Positions 37,413 to 51,404 of a stretch of DNA of 64,000 nucleotides are shown piece by piece. Numbering within the stretch: position 1 is the stretch's first letter; each line of letters begins with the position of its first letter. The position numbers and the translations under genes are program-made. Source of the stretch: Megalopta genalis (lineage: Eukaryota; Arthropoda; Insecta; Hymenoptera; Halictidae); NCBI RefSeq assembly GCF_051020955.1, contig NW_027477081.1, positions 1 to 64,000 on the forward strand, in the 5' to 3' direction. A model generated the notes under the pieces. It had not been told where the DNA came from and made no database searches. It saw only the letters and a program-made list of their open reading frames with translations.

Positions 37413-40400
37413 TTCGAAGAATAGCCTTCTACTTCGCATTGATTAGATGCTACATCATGTGTTTAGCATGGGTTTGAAGCTAACTCGTTTGTTTCGCCTG
37501 CATTTGAAGCTATGTCACTTATATTCACAAGTATGTGAAGCTAAATCAGTCGTTTCGCATGGATTTGAAGCAAAGCCATCAAATTCGCGTTGACTTGATA
37601 CTAAATCATGTTTTTCGTTTGGACTTGAAGCTAACTCGTTTGTTTCGCATGCTGTTGAAGCTAAGTCATGTATATCACAAGTATTTGAAGCTAAACCATT
37701 TGTTTCGCATGGATTGGAAGATAAGCCTCCTACCTCGCATTGATTTGAAGCTAAATCATGTGTTCGCATAGACTTGAAGCTACCTCGTTTGTTTCGCATT
37801 CTGTTGAAGCTAAATCAAGTGTATCACAAGTATTTGAAGCCAAACCATTTGCTTCGCATGGATTCGAAGCTCAGCCTTCTACTTCGCATTTATTAGATGT
37901 TAAATCATGCGTTTCGCACGGATTTGAAGCTAACTCGTTTGTTTCGCATGCTGTTGAAGCTAAATCATGCATATCACAAGTATTTGAAGCTAAACCATTT
38001 GTTTCGCATGGATTCGAAGATAAGCCTCCTACTTCGCATTGATTTGAAGCTAAATCATGTGTTCGCATGGATTTGAAGCTACCTCGTTTGTTTCGCATGC
38101 TGTTGAAGCAAAGTCATGTATATCACAAGTATTTGCGGCTAAACCATTTCTTTCGCATGGATTCGAAGATAAGCCTCCTACCTCGCATTGATTTGAAGCT
38201 AAATCATGTGTTCGCATGGACTTGAAGCTACCTCGTTTGTTTCGCATTCCGTTGAAGCTAAATCATGTATATCAAAAGTATTTGAAGCTAAACAATTCGT
38301 TTCGCATGGATTCGAAGATAAGCCTTCCACTTCGCATTGATTTGAAGCTAAATCATGTGTTCCGCATGGATTTGAAGCTGACTCGTTTGTTTCGCATGCA
38401 GTTGAAGCTGAATCATGTATATCACAAGTATTTGCGGCTAAACCATTTGTTTCGCATGGATTCGAAGGTAACCCTTCTACTTCGCATTGATTTTAATCTA
38501 AATCATGTGTTTCGCATGGATTTGAAGCTAACTCGTTTGTTTCGCATGCTGTTGAAGCTAAATCATGTATATCACAAGTATTTGAAGCTAAACCATTTGT
38601 TTCGCATGGATTCGAAGATAAGCCTCCTACTTCGCATTGATTTGAAGCTAAATCATGTGTTCGCTTGGATTTGAAGCTAACTCGTTTGCTTCGCATGCTG
38701 TTGAAGCTAAATCAAGTGTATCACAAGTATTTGAAGCTAAACCATCTGTTTCGCATGGATTCGAAGGTAACCCCTCTACTTCGCATTGATTTGAAGCTAA
38801 AACATGTGTTTCGGATGGATTTGAAGCTAACTCGTTTGTTTCGCATGCTGTTGAAGCTAAGTCATGTATATCACAAGTATTTGAAGCTAAACCATTTGTT
38901 TCGCATGGATTGGAAAATAAGCCTCCTACCTCGCATTGATTTGAAGCTAAATCATGTGTTCGCATAGACTTGAAGCTACCTCGTTTGTTTCGCATTCTGT
39001 TGAAGCTAAATCAAGTGTATCACAAGTATTTGAAGCCAAACCATTTGCTTCGCATGGATTCGAAGCTCAGCCTTCTACTTCGCATTTATTAGATGGTAAA
39101 TCATGCGTTTCGCATGGATTTGAAGCTAACTCGTTTGTTTCGCATGCTGTTGAAGCTAAATCATGCATATCACAAGTATTTGAAGCTAAACCATTTGTTT
39201 CGCATGGATTCGAAGATAAGCCTCCTACTTCGCATTGATTTGAAGCTAAATCATGTGTTCGCATGGATTTGAAGCTACCTCGTTTGTTTCGCATGCTGTT
39301 GAAGCAAAGTCATGTATATCACAAGTATTTGCGGCTAAACCATTTGTTTCGCATGGATTCGAAGATAAGCCTCCTACCTCGCATTGATTTGAAGCTAAAT
39401 CATGTGTTCGCATGGACTTGAAGCTACCTCGTTTGTTTCGCATTCCGTTGAAGCTAAATCAAGTGTATCACAAGTATTTGAAGCCAAACCATTTGCTTCG
39501 CATGGATTCGAAGATCAGCCTTCTACTTCGCATTTATTAGATGGTAAATCATGCGTTTCGCATGGATTTGAAGCTAACTCGTTCGTTTCGCATACTGTTG
39601 AAGCTAAATCATGCATATCACAAGTATTTGAAGCTAAACCATTTGTTTCGCATGGATTCGAAGATAAGCCTCCTACTTCGCATTGATTTGAAGCTAAATC
39701 ATGTGTTCGCATGGATTTGAAGCTACCTCGTTTGTTTCGCATGCTGTTAAAGCTAAGTCATGTATATCACAAGTATTTGCGGCTAAACCATTTGTTTCGC
39801 ATGGATTCGAAGGTAACCCTTCTACTTCGCATTGATTTGAAGCTAAATCATGTGTTTCGCATGGATTTGAAGCTAACTCGTTTGTTTCGCAGGCAGTTGA
39901 AGCTGAATCATGTATATCAAAAGTATTTGAAGCTAAACAATTCGTTTCGCATGGATTCGAAGATAAGCCTTCCACTTCGCATTGATTTGAAGCTAAATCA
40001 TGTGTTCCGCATGGATTTGAAGCTGACTCGTTTGTTTCGCATGCAGTTGAAGCTGAATCATGTATATCACAAGTATTTGCGGCTAAACCATTTGTTTCGC
40101 ATGGATTCGAAGGTAACCCTTCTACTTCGCATTGATTTTAATCTAAATCATGTGTTTCGCATGGATTTGAAGCTAACTCGTTTGTTTCGCATGCTGTTGA
40201 AGCTAAATCATGTATATCACAAGTATTTGAAGCTAAACCATTTGTTTCGCATGGATTCGAAGATAAGCCTCCTACTTCGCATTGATTTGAAGCTAAATCA
40301 TGTGTTCGCATGGATTTGAAGCTAACTCGTTTGGTTCGCATGCTGTTGAAGCTAAATCAAGTGTATCACAAGTATTTGAAGCTAAACCATCTGTTTCGCA

Positions 40401-41814
40401 TGGATTCGAAGGTAACCCCTCTACTTCGCATTGATTTGAAGCTAAAACATGTGTTTCGGATGGATTTGAAGCTAACTCGTTTGTTTCGCATGCTGTTGAA
40501 ACTAAATCATGTATATCACAAGTATTTGAAGCTAATCCATTTGCTTCGCATGGATTCGAAGATCATCCTTCTACTTCGCATTGATTTGAAGCTAAATCAT
40601 GTGTTTCGCATGGGTTTGAAGCTAACTCGTTTGTTTCGCCTGCATTTGAAGCCATATCACTTATATTTTCAAGTATGTGAAGCTAAATCATACGTTTTGC
40701 ATGGATTTGAAGCTAAGCCATCAACTTCGCGTTGACTTGATGCTAATTCTTGTGTTTCGCATGGATTTGAAGCTAACTCTTTTGTTTCGCAGGCAGTTGA
40801 AGCTGAATCATGTATATCAAAAGTATTTGAAGCTAAACTATTCGTTTCGCCTGGATTCGAAGATAAGCCTTCCACTTCGCATTGATTTGAAGCTAAATCA
40901 TGTGTTCCGCATGGATTTGAAGCTGACTCGTTTGTTTCGCATGCAGTTGAAGCTGAATCATGTATATCACAAGTATTTGCGGCTAAACCATTTGTTTCGC
41001 ATGGATTCGAAGGTAACCCTTCTACTTCGCATTGATTTTAATCTAAATTATGTGTTTCGCATGGATTTGAAGCTAACTCGTTTATTTCGCATGCTGTTGA
41101 AGTTAAATCATGCATATCACAAGTATTTGAAGCTAAACCATTTGTTTCGCATGGATCGAAGATAAGCCTCCTACTTCGCATTGATTTGAAGCTAAATCAT
41201 GTGTTCCGCATGGATTTGAAGCTGACTCGTTTGTTTCGCATGCAGTTGAAGCTGAATCATGTATATCACAAGTATTTGCGGCTAAACCATTTGTTTCGCA
41301 TGGATTCGAAGGTAACCCTTCTACTTCGCATTGATTTTAATCTAAATCATGTGTTTCGCATGGATTTGAAGCTAACTCGTTTGTTTCGCATGCTGTTGAA
41401 GCTAAATCATGTATATCACAAGTATTTGAAGCTAAACCATTTGTTTCGCATGGATTCGAAGATAAGCCTCCTACTTCGCATTGATTTGAAGCTAAATCAT
41501 GTGTTTCGCATGGATTTGAAGCTAACTCGTTTGTTTCGCAGGCTGTTGAAGCTAAGTCATGTATATCACAAGTATTTGCGGCTAAACCATTTGTTTCGCA
41601 TCTATTCGAAGGTAACCCTTCCACTTCGCATTGATTTGAAGATAAACCATGTGTTTCGCATGGATTTGAAGCTAACTCGTTTGTTTCGCATGCTGTTGAA
41701 ACTAAATCATGTATATCACAAGTATTTGAAGCTAAACCATTTGCTTCGCATGGATTCGAAAATCAGCATTCTACTTCGCATTGATTAGATGCTAAATCAT
41801 GTGTTTTGCATGGG
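37413..41814. repeat. HOR block with 1,196-bp-offset pair
   Basis: About 37,627-38,262 recurs at about 38,823-39,458 (offset 1,196). Shared markers are CGCATAGACTTG (37,766; 38,962) and GTTGAAGCAAAGTC (38,102; 39,298). 38,400-38,700 also resembles 40,045-40,345 (offset 1,645). The 40,927-41,814 part belongs to the 1,199-bp family. C' landmarks occur at 37,515 and 40,657. Nothing gene-like is present. Confidence 0.78.
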
Positions 41815-44160
41815 TTTGAAGCTAACTCGTTTGTTTCGCCTGCATTTGAAGCCATATCACTTATATTTTCAAGTATGTGAAGCTAAATCATTCGTTTTGC
41901 ATGGATTTGAAGCTAAGCCAACAACTTCGCGTTGACTTGATGCTTATTCATGTGTTTCGCATGGATTTGAAGCTAACTCGTTTGTTTCGCAGGCAGTTGA
42001 AGCTGAATCATGTATATCAAAAGTATTTGAAGCTAAACTATTCGTTTCGCATGGATTCGAAGATAAGCCTTCCACTTCGCATTGATTTGAAGCTAAATCA
42101 TATGTTCCGCATGGATTTGAAGCTGACTCGTTTGTTTCGCATGCAGTTGAAGCTGAATCATGTATATCACAAGTATTTGCGGCTAAACCATTTGTTTCGC
42201 ATGGATTCGAAGAATAGCCTTCTACTTCGCATTGATTAGATGCTACATCATGTGTTTAGCATGGGTTTGAAGCTAACTCGTTTGTTTCGCCTGCATTTGA
42301 AGCTATGTCACTTATATTCACAAGTATGTGAAGCTAAATCAGTCGTTTCGCATGGATTTGAAGCAAAGCCATCAAATTCGCGTTGACTTGATACTAAATC
42401 ATGTTTTTCGTTTGGACTTGAAGCTAACTCGTTTGTTTAGCATGTTGTTGAAGCTAAATCATGTATATCACAAGTATTTGAAGCTATATCATATGTTTCG
42501 CATGGATTCGAAGATAACCCTTCTAATTCGCATTGATTTGAAGCTAAATCATGTGTTTCGCATGGATTTGAAGCTAACGCGTTTGTTTCGCATGCTGTTG
42601 AAGCTAAGTCATGTATATCACAAGTATTTGAAGCTAAACCATTTGTTTCGCATGGATTGGAAGATAAGCCTCCTACCTCGCATTGATTTGAAGCTAAATC
42701 ATGTGTTCGCATAGACTTGAAGCTACCTCGTTTGTTTCGCATTCTGTTGAAGCTAAATCAAGTGTATCACAAGTATTTGAAGCCAAACCATTTGCTTCGC
42801 ATGGATTCGAAGCTCAGCTTTCTACTTCGCATTTATTAGATGGTAAATCATGCGTTTCGCATGGATTTGAAGCTAACTCGTTTGTTTCGCATGCTGTTGA
42901 AGCTAAATCATGCATATCACAAGTATTTGAAGCTAAACCATTTGTTTCGCATGGATTCGAAGATAAGCCTCCTACTTCGCATTGATTTGAAGCTAAATCA
43001 TGTGTTCGCATGGATTTGAAGCTACCTCGTTTGTTTCGCATGCTGTTGAAGCAAAGTCATGTATATCACAAGTATTTGCGGCTAAACCATTTGTTTCGCA
43101 TGGATTCGAAGATAAGCCTCCTACCTCGCATTGATTTGAAGCTAAATCATGTGTTCGCATGGACTTGAAGCTACCTCGTTTGTTTCGCATTCCGTTGAAG
43201 CTAAATCAAGTGTATCACAAGTATTTGAAGCCAAACCATTTGCTTCGCATGGATTCGAAGATCAGCCTTCTACTTCGCATTTATTAGATGGTAAATCATG
43301 CGTTTCGCATGGATTTGAAGCTAACTCGTTCGTTTCGCATACTGTTGAAGCTAAATCATGCATATCACAAGTATTTGAAGCTAAACCATTTGTTTCGCAT
43401 GGATTCGAAGATAAGCCTCCTACTTCGCATTGATTTGAAGCTAAATCATGTGTTCGCATGGATTTGAAGCTACCTCGTTTGTTTCGCATGCTGTTAAAGC
43501 TAAGTCATGTATATCACAAGTATTTGCTGCTAAACCATTTGTTTCGCATGGATTCGAAGGTAACCCTTCTACTTCGCATTGATTTTAATCTAAATCATGT
43601 GTTTCGCATGGATTTGAAGCTAACTCGTTTGTTTCGCATGCTGTTGAAGCTAAATCATGTATATCACAAGTATTTGAAGCTAAACCATTTGTTTCGCATG
43701 GATTCGAAGATAAGCCTCCTACTTCGCATTGATTTGAAGCTAAATCATGTGTTCGCATGGATTTGAAGCTAACTCGTTTGCTTCGCATGCTGTTGAAGCT
43801 AAATCAAGTGTATCACAAGTATTTGAAGCTAAACCATTTGTTTCGCATGGATTCGAAGATCAGCCTTCTACTTCGCATTGATTAGATGCTAAATCATGTG
43901 TTTCGCATGGATTTGAAGCTAACTGGTTTGTTTCGCATGCTGTTGAAACTAAATCATGTATATCACAAGTATTTGAAGCTAAACCATTTGTTTCGCATGG
44001 ATTCGAAGATAAGCCTCGTACTTCGCATTGATTTGAAGCTAAATCATGTGTTCGCATGGATTTGAAGCTAACTCGTTTGCTTCGCATGCTGTTGAAGCTA
44101 AATCAAGTGTATCACAAGTATATGAAGCTAAACCATTTGTTTCGCATGGATTCGAAGATC

Positions 44161-44460
44161 AGCCTTCTACTTCGCATTGATTAGATGCTAAATCATGTAT
44201 TTCGCATGGATTTGAAGCTAACTCGTTTGTTTCGCATGCTGTTGAAACTAAATCATGTATATCACAAGTATTTGAAGCTATATCATTAGTTTCGCATGGA
44301 TTCGAAGATTAGCCTTCTACTTCGCATTGATTAGATGCTAAATCATGTATTTCGCATGGATTTGAAGCTAACTCGTTTGTTTCGCATGCTGTTGAAACTA
44401 AATCATGTATATCACAAGTATTTGAAGCTATATCATTAGTTTCGCATGGATTCGAAGATT
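44161..44460. repeat. Exact 150-bp tandem pair within 4,528-bp unit
   Basis: 44,161-44,310 and 44,311-44,460 repeat at exactly 150 bp and share CATGTATTTCGCATGG, GTTGAAACTAAATC and TATCATTAGTTTCGC variants. They differ near the start of the first copy, where the preceding E monomer has GATCAG and the next has GATTAG. This is single-HOR-unit amplification, the smallest HOR-scale step visible. The same pair is present in the second 4,528-bp copy. Confidence 0.85.
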
Positions 44461-45024
44461 AGCCTTCTACTTCGCATTGATTAGATGCTAAATCATGTGT
44501 TTAGCATGGGTTTGAAGCTAACTCGTTTGTTTCGCCTGCATTTGAAGCTATATCACTTATATTCACAAGTATGTGAAGCTAAATCAATCGTTTCGCATTT
44601 ATTTGAAGCAAAGCCATCAACTTCGCGTTGACTTGATACTAAATCATGTTTTTCGTTTGGACTTGAAGCTAACTCGTTTGTTTAGCATGTTGTTGAAGCT
44701 AAATCATGTATATCACAAGTACTTGAAGCTATATCATATGTTTCGCATGGATTCGAAGATAACCCTTTTAATTCGCATTGATTAGAAGCTAAATCATGTG
44801 TTCGCATGGATTTGAAGCTAACTCGTTTGCTTCGCATGCTGTTGAAGCTAAATCAAGTGTATCACAAGTATTTGAAGCTAAACCATTTGTTTCGCATGGA
44901 TTCGAATATTAGCCTTCTACTTCGCATTGATTAGATGCTAAATCATGTGTTTAGCGTGGGTTTAAAGCTAACTCGTTTGTTTCGCCTGCATTTGAAGCTA
45001 TATCACTTATATTCACAAGTATGT

Positions 45025-45174
45025 GAAGCTAAATCATGTGTTTCGCATGGATTTGAAGCTAACTCGTTTGTTTCGCATGCTGTTGAAGCTAAATCATGTA
45101 TATCACAAGTATTTGAAGCTAAACCATTTGTTTCGCATGGATTCGAAGATAAGCCTCCTACTTCGCATTGATTT
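45025..45174. repeat. Reference copy of canonical 150-bp HOR (A-B-C-D-E)
   Basis: Monomers are A 45,025-45,054, B 45,055-45,084, C 45,085-45,114, D 45,115-45,144 and E 45,145-45,174, each exactly 30 bp. A second near-canonical copy follows directly at 45,175-45,324. The consensus holds 26 C, 29 G and 6 CpG per 150 bp, an observed/expected CpG ratio near 1.2, so CpG is not depleted. GCATGC falls in B and TTCGAA spans the D/E junction, so both recur at about 150-bp intervals. Plus-strand E carries an in-frame TGA in the register that reads GAA GCT, which limits that frame to about 50 codons. Confidence 0.95.
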
Positions 45175-48100
45175 GAAGCTAAATCATGTGTTTCGCATGG
45201 ATTTGAAGCTAACTCGTTTGTTTCGCATGCTGTTGAAGCTAAATCATGTATATCACAAGTATTTGAAGCTAAACCATTTGTTTCGCATGGATTCGAAGGT
45301 AAACCTTCTACTTCGCATTGATTTGAAGCTAAACCATGTGTTTCGCATGGATTTGAATCTAACTCGTTTGTTTCGTATGCTGTTGAAACTAAATCATGTA
45401 TATCACAAGTATTTGAAGCGAAACCATTTGCTTCGCATGGATTCGAAAATCAGCATTCTACTTCGCATTGATTAGATGCTAAATCATGTGTTTCGCATGG
45501 GTTTGAAGCTAACTCGTTTGTTTCGCCTGCATTTGAAGCCATATCACTTATATTTTCAAGTATGTGAAGCTAAATCATTCGTTTTGCATGGATTTGAAGC
45601 TAAGCCAACAACTTCGCGTTGACTTGATGCTTATTCATGTGTTTCGCATGGATTTGAAGCTAACTCGTTTGTTTCGCAGGCAGTTGAAGCTGAATCATGT
45701 ATATCAAAAGTATTTGAAGCTAAACCATTTGTTTCGCATGGATTCGAAGATAAGCCTCCTACTTCGCATTGATTTGAAGCTAAATCATGTGTTTCGCATG
45801 GATTTGAAGCTAACTCGTTTGTTTCGCATGCTGTTGAAGCTAAATCATGTATATCACAAGTATTTGAAGCTAAACCATTTGTTTCGCATGGATTCGAAGA
45901 TAAGCCTCCTACTTCGCATTGATTTGAAGCTAAATCATGTGTTCGCATCGATTTGAAGCTAACTCGTTTGCTTCGCATGCTGTTGAAGCTAAATCAAGTG
46001 TATCACAAGTATTTGAAGCTAAACCATTTGTTTCGCATGGATTCGAAGATTAGCCTTCTACTTCGCATTGATTAGATGCTAAATCATGTGTTTAGCATGG
46101 GTTTAAAGCTAACTCGTTTGTTTCGCCTGCATTTGAAGCTATATCACTTATATTCACAAGTATGTGAAGCTAAATCATGTATTTCGCATGGATTTGAATC
46201 TAACTCGTTTGTTTCGCATGCTGTTGAAACTAAATCATGTATATCACAAGTATTTGAAGCTAAACCATTTGCTTCGCATGGATTCGAAGATCAGCCTTCT
46301 ACTTCGCATTGATTAGATGCTAAATCATGTGTTTCGCATGGGTTTGAAGCTAACTCGTTTGTTTCGCCTGCATTTGAAGCCATATCACTTATATTTTCAA
46401 GTATGTGAAGCTAAATCATTCGTTTTGCATGGATTTGAAGCTAAGCCAACAACTTCGCGTTGACTTGATGCTTATTCATGTGTTTCGCATGGATTTGAAG
46501 CTAACTCGTTTGTTTCGCAGGCAGTTGAAGCTAAATCATGTATATCAAAAGTATTTGAAGCTAAACTATTCGTTTCGCATGGATTCGAAGATAAGCCTTC
46601 CACTTCGCATTGATTTGAAGCTAAATCATATGTTCCGCATGGATTTGAAGCTGACTCGTTTGTTTCGCATGCAGTTGAAGCTGAATCATGTATATCACAA
46701 GTATTTGCGGCTAAACCATTTGTTTCGCATGGATTCGAAGAATAGCCTTCTACTTCGCATTGATTAGATGCTACATCATGTGTTTAGCATGGGTTTGAAG
46801 CTAACTCGTTTGTTTCGCCTGCATTTGAAGCTATGTCACTTATATTCACAAGTATGTGAAGCTAAATCAGTCGTTTCGCATGGATTTGAAGCAAAGCCAT
46901 CAAATTCGCGTTGACTTGATACTAAATCATGTTTTTCGTTTGGACTTGAAGCTAACTCGTTTGTTTAGCATGTTGTTGAAGCTAAATCATGTATATCACA
47001 AGTATTTGAAGCTATATCATATGTTTCGCATGGATTCGAAGATAACCCTTCTAATTCGCATTGATTTGAAGCTAAATCATGTGTTTCGCATGGATTTGAA
47101 GCTAACGCGTTTGTTTCGCATGCTGTTGAAGCTAAGTCATGTATATCACAAGTATTTGAAGCTAAACCATTTGTTTCGCATGGATTGGAAGATAAGCCTC
47201 CTACCTCGCATTGATTTGAAGCTAAATCATGTGTTCGCATAGACTTGAAGCTACCTCGTTTGTTTCGCATTCTGTTGAAGCTAAATCAAGTGTATCACAA
47301 GTATTTGAAGCCAAACCATTTGCTTCGCATGGATTCGAAGCTCAGCTTTCTACTTCGCATTTATTAGATGGTAAATCATGCGTTTCGCATGGATTTGAAG
47401 CTAACTCGTTTGTTTCGCATGCTGTTGAAGCTAAATCATGCATATCACAAGTATTTGAAGCTAAACCATTTGTTTCGCATGGATTCGAAGATAAGCCTCC
47501 TACTTCGCATTGATTTGAAGCTAAATCATGTGTTCGCATGGATTTGAAGCTACCTCGTTTGTTTCGCATGCTGTTGAAGCAAAGTCATGTATATCACAAG
47601 TATTTGCGGCTAAACCATTTGTTTCGCATGGATTCGAAGATAAGCCTCCTACCTCGCATTGATTTGAAGCTAAATCATGTGTTCGCATGGACTTGAAGCT
47701 ACCTCGTTTGTTTCGCATTCCGTTGAAGCTAAATCAAGTGTATCACAAGTATTTGAAGCCAAACCATTTGCTTCGCATGGATTCGAAGATCAGCCTTCTA
47801 CTTCGCATTTATTAGATGGTAAATCATGCGTTTCGCATGGATTTGAAGCTAACTCGTTCGTTTCGCATACTGTTGAAGCTAAATCATGCATATCACAAGT
47901 ATTTGAAGCTAAACCATTTGTTTCGCATGGATTCGAAGATAAGCCTCCTACTTCGCATTGATTTGAAGCTAAATCATGTGTTCGCATGGATTTGAAGCTA
48001 CCTCGTTTGTTTCGCATGCTGTTAAAGCTAAGTCATGTATATCACAAGTATTTGCTGCTAAACCATTTGTTTCGCATGGATTCGAAGGTAACCCTTCTAC

Positions 48101-51100
48101 TTCGCATTGATTTTAATCTAAATCATGTGTTTCGCATGGATTTGAAGCTAACTCGTTTGTTTCGCATGCTGTTGAAGCTAAATCATGTATATCACAAGTA
48201 TTTGAAGCTAAACCATTTGTTTCGCATGGATTCGAAGATAAGCCTCCTACTTCGCATTGATTTGAAGCTAAATCATGTGTTCGCATGGATTTGAAGCTAA
48301 CTCGTTTGCTTCGCATGCTGTTGAAGCTAAATCAAGTGTATCACAAGTATTTGAAGCTAAACCATTTGTTTCGCATGGATTCGAAGATCAGCCTTCTACT
48401 TCGCATTGATTAGATGCTAAATCATGTGTTTCGCATGGATTTGAAGCTAACTGGTTTGTTTCGCATGCTGTTGAAACTAAATCATGTATATCACAAGTAT
48501 TTGAAGCTAAACCATTTGTTTCGCATGGATTCGAAGATAAGCCTCGTACTTCGCATTGATTTGAAGCTAAATCATGTGTTCGCATGGATTTGAAGCTAAC
48601 TCGTTTGCTTCGCATGCTGTTGAAGCTAAATCAAGTGTATCACAAGTATATGAAGCTAAACCATTTGTTTCGCATGGATTCGAAGATCAGCCTTCTACTT
48701 CGCATTGATTAGATGCTAAATCATGTATTTCGCATGGATTTGAAGCTAACTCGTTTGTTTCGCATGCTGTTGAAACTAAATCATGTATATCACAAGTATT
48801 TGAAGCTATATCATTAGTTTCGCATGGATTCGAAGATTAGCCTTCTACTTCGCATTGATTAGATGCTAAATCATGTATTTCGCATGGATTTGAAGCTAAC
48901 TCGTTTGTTTCGCATGCTGTTGAAACTAAATCATGTATATCACAAGTATTTGAAGCTATATCATTAGTTTCGCATGGATTCGAAGATTAGCCTTCTACTT
49001 CGCATTGATTAGATGCTAAATCATGTGTTTAGCATGGGTTTGAAGCTAACTCGTTTGTTTCGCCTGCATTTGAAGCTATATCACTTATATTCACAAGTAT
49101 GTGAAGCTAAATCAATCGTTTCGCATTTATTTGAAGCAAAGCCATCAACTTCGCGTTGACTTGATACTAAATCATGTTTTTCGTTTGGACTTGAAGCTAA
49201 CTCGTTTGTTTAGCATGTTGTTGAAGCTAAATCATGTATATCACAAGTACTTGAAGCTATATCATATGTTTCGCATGGATTCGAAGATAACCCTTTTAAT
49301 TCGCATTGATTAGAAGCTAAATCATGTGTTCGCATGGATTTGAAGCTAACTCGTTTGCTTCGCATGCTGTTGAAGCTAAATCAAGTGTATCACAAGTATT
49401 TGAAGCTAAACCATTTGTTTCGCATGGATTCGAATATTAGCCTTCTACTTCGCATTGATTAGATGCTAAATCATGTGTTTAGCGTGGGTTTAAAGCTAAC
49501 TCGTTTGTTTCGCCTGCATTTGAAGCTATATCACTTATATTCACAAGTATGTGAAGCTAAATCATGTGTTTCGCATGGATTTGAAGCTAACTCGTTTGTT
49601 TCGCATGCTGTTGAAGCTAAATCATGTATATCACAAGTATTTGAAGCTAAACCATTTGTTTCGCATGGATTCGAAGATAAGCCTCCTACTTCGCATTGAT
49701 TTGAAGCTAAATCATGTGTTTCGCATGGATTTGAAGCTAACTCGTTTGTTTCGCATGCTGTTGAAGCTAAATCATGTATATCACAAGTATTTGAAGCTAA
49801 ACCATTTGTTTCGCATGGATTCGAAGGTAAACCTTCTACTTCGCATTGATTTGAAGCTAAACCATGTGTTTCGCATGGATTTGAATCTAACTCGTTTGTT
49901 TCGTATGCTGTTGAAACTAAATCATGTATATCACAAGTATTTGAAGCGAAACCATTTGCTTCGCATGGATTCGAAAATCAGCATTCTACTTCGCATTGAT
50001 TAGATGCTAAATCATGTGTTTCGCATGGGTTTGAAGCTAACTCGTTTGTTTCGCCTGCATTTGAAGCCATATCACTTATATTTTCAAGTATGTGAAGCTA
50101 AATCATTCGTTTTGCATGGATTTGAAGCTAAGCCAACAACTTCGCGTTGACTTGATGCTTATTCATGTGTTTCGCATGGATTTGAAGCTAACTCGTTTGT
50201 TTCGCAGGCAGTTGAAGCTGAATCATGTATATCAAAAGTATTTGAAGCTAAACCATTTGTTTCGCATGGATTCGAAGATAAGCCTCCTACTTCGCATTGA
50301 TTTGAAGCTAAATCATGTGTTTCGCATGGATTTGAAGCTAACTCGTTTGTTTCGCATGCTGTTGAAGCTAAATCATGTATATCACAAGTATTTGAAGCTA
50401 AACCATTTGTTTCGCATGGATTCGAAGATAAGCCTCCTACTTCGCATTGATTTGAAGCTAAATCATGTGTTCGCATCGATTTGAAGCTAACTCGTTTGCT
50501 TCGCATGCTGTTGAAGCTAAATCAAGTGTATCACAAGTATTTGAAGCTAAACCATTTGTTTCGCATGGATTCGAAGATTAGCCTTCTACTTCGCATTGAT
50601 TAGATGCTAAATCATGTGTTTAGCATGGGTTTAAAGCTAACTCGTTTGTTTCGCCTGCATTTGAAGCTATATCACTTATATTCACAAGTATGTGAAGCTA
50701 AATCATGTATTTCGCATGGATTTGAATCTAACTCGTTTGTTTCGCATGCTGTTGAAACTAAATCATGTATATCACAAGTATTTGAAGCTAAACCATTTGC
50801 TTCGCATGGATTCGAAGATCAGCCTTCTACTTCGCATTGATTAGATGCTAAATCATGTGTTTCGCATGGGTTTGAAGCTAACTCGTTTGTTTCGCCTGCA
50901 TTTGAAGCCATATCACTTATATTTTCAAGTATGTGAAGCTAAATCAATCGTTTTGCATGGATTTGAAGCTAAGCCATCAACTTCGCGTTGACTTGATGCT
51001 TATTCATGTGTTTCGCATGGATTTGAAGCTAATTCGTTTGTTTCGCAGGCAGTTGAAGCTGAATCATGTATATCAAAAGTATTTGAAGCTAAACTATTCG

Positions 51101-51404
51101 TTTCGCATGGATTCGAAGATAAGCCTTCCACTTCGCATTGATTTGAAGCTAAATCATGTGTTCCGCATGGATTTGAAGCTGACTCGTTTGTTTCGCATGC
51201 AGTTGAAGCTGAATCATGTATATCACAAGTATTTGCGGCTAAACCATTTGTTTCGCATGGATTCGAAGGTAACCCTTCTACCTCGCATTGATTTTAATCT
51301 AAATCATGTGTTTCGCATGGATTTGAAGCTAACTCGTTTGCTTCGCATGCTGTTGAAGCTAAATCATGTATATCACAAGTATTTGAAGCTAAATCATTCG
51401 TTTT

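Larger units (their letters stand above)
41815..50870. repeat. 4,528-bp tandem duplication, near-identical copies
   Basis: Copies are about 41,815-46,342 and 46,343-50,870, with matching sequence continuing to about 50,946. The unit is 151 monomers minus 2 bp, so reading register changes between copies. I noticed a single substitution (42,005 G versus 46,533 A). Each copy contains family-2 landmarks at equal spacing (for example 44,553/49,081 and 45,544/50,072) and an internal exact 150-bp pair (44,161-44,460, repeated at 48,689-48,988). It is the largest and most homogeneous duplication here, so either the youngest event or an assembly duplication. Confidence 0.92.
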
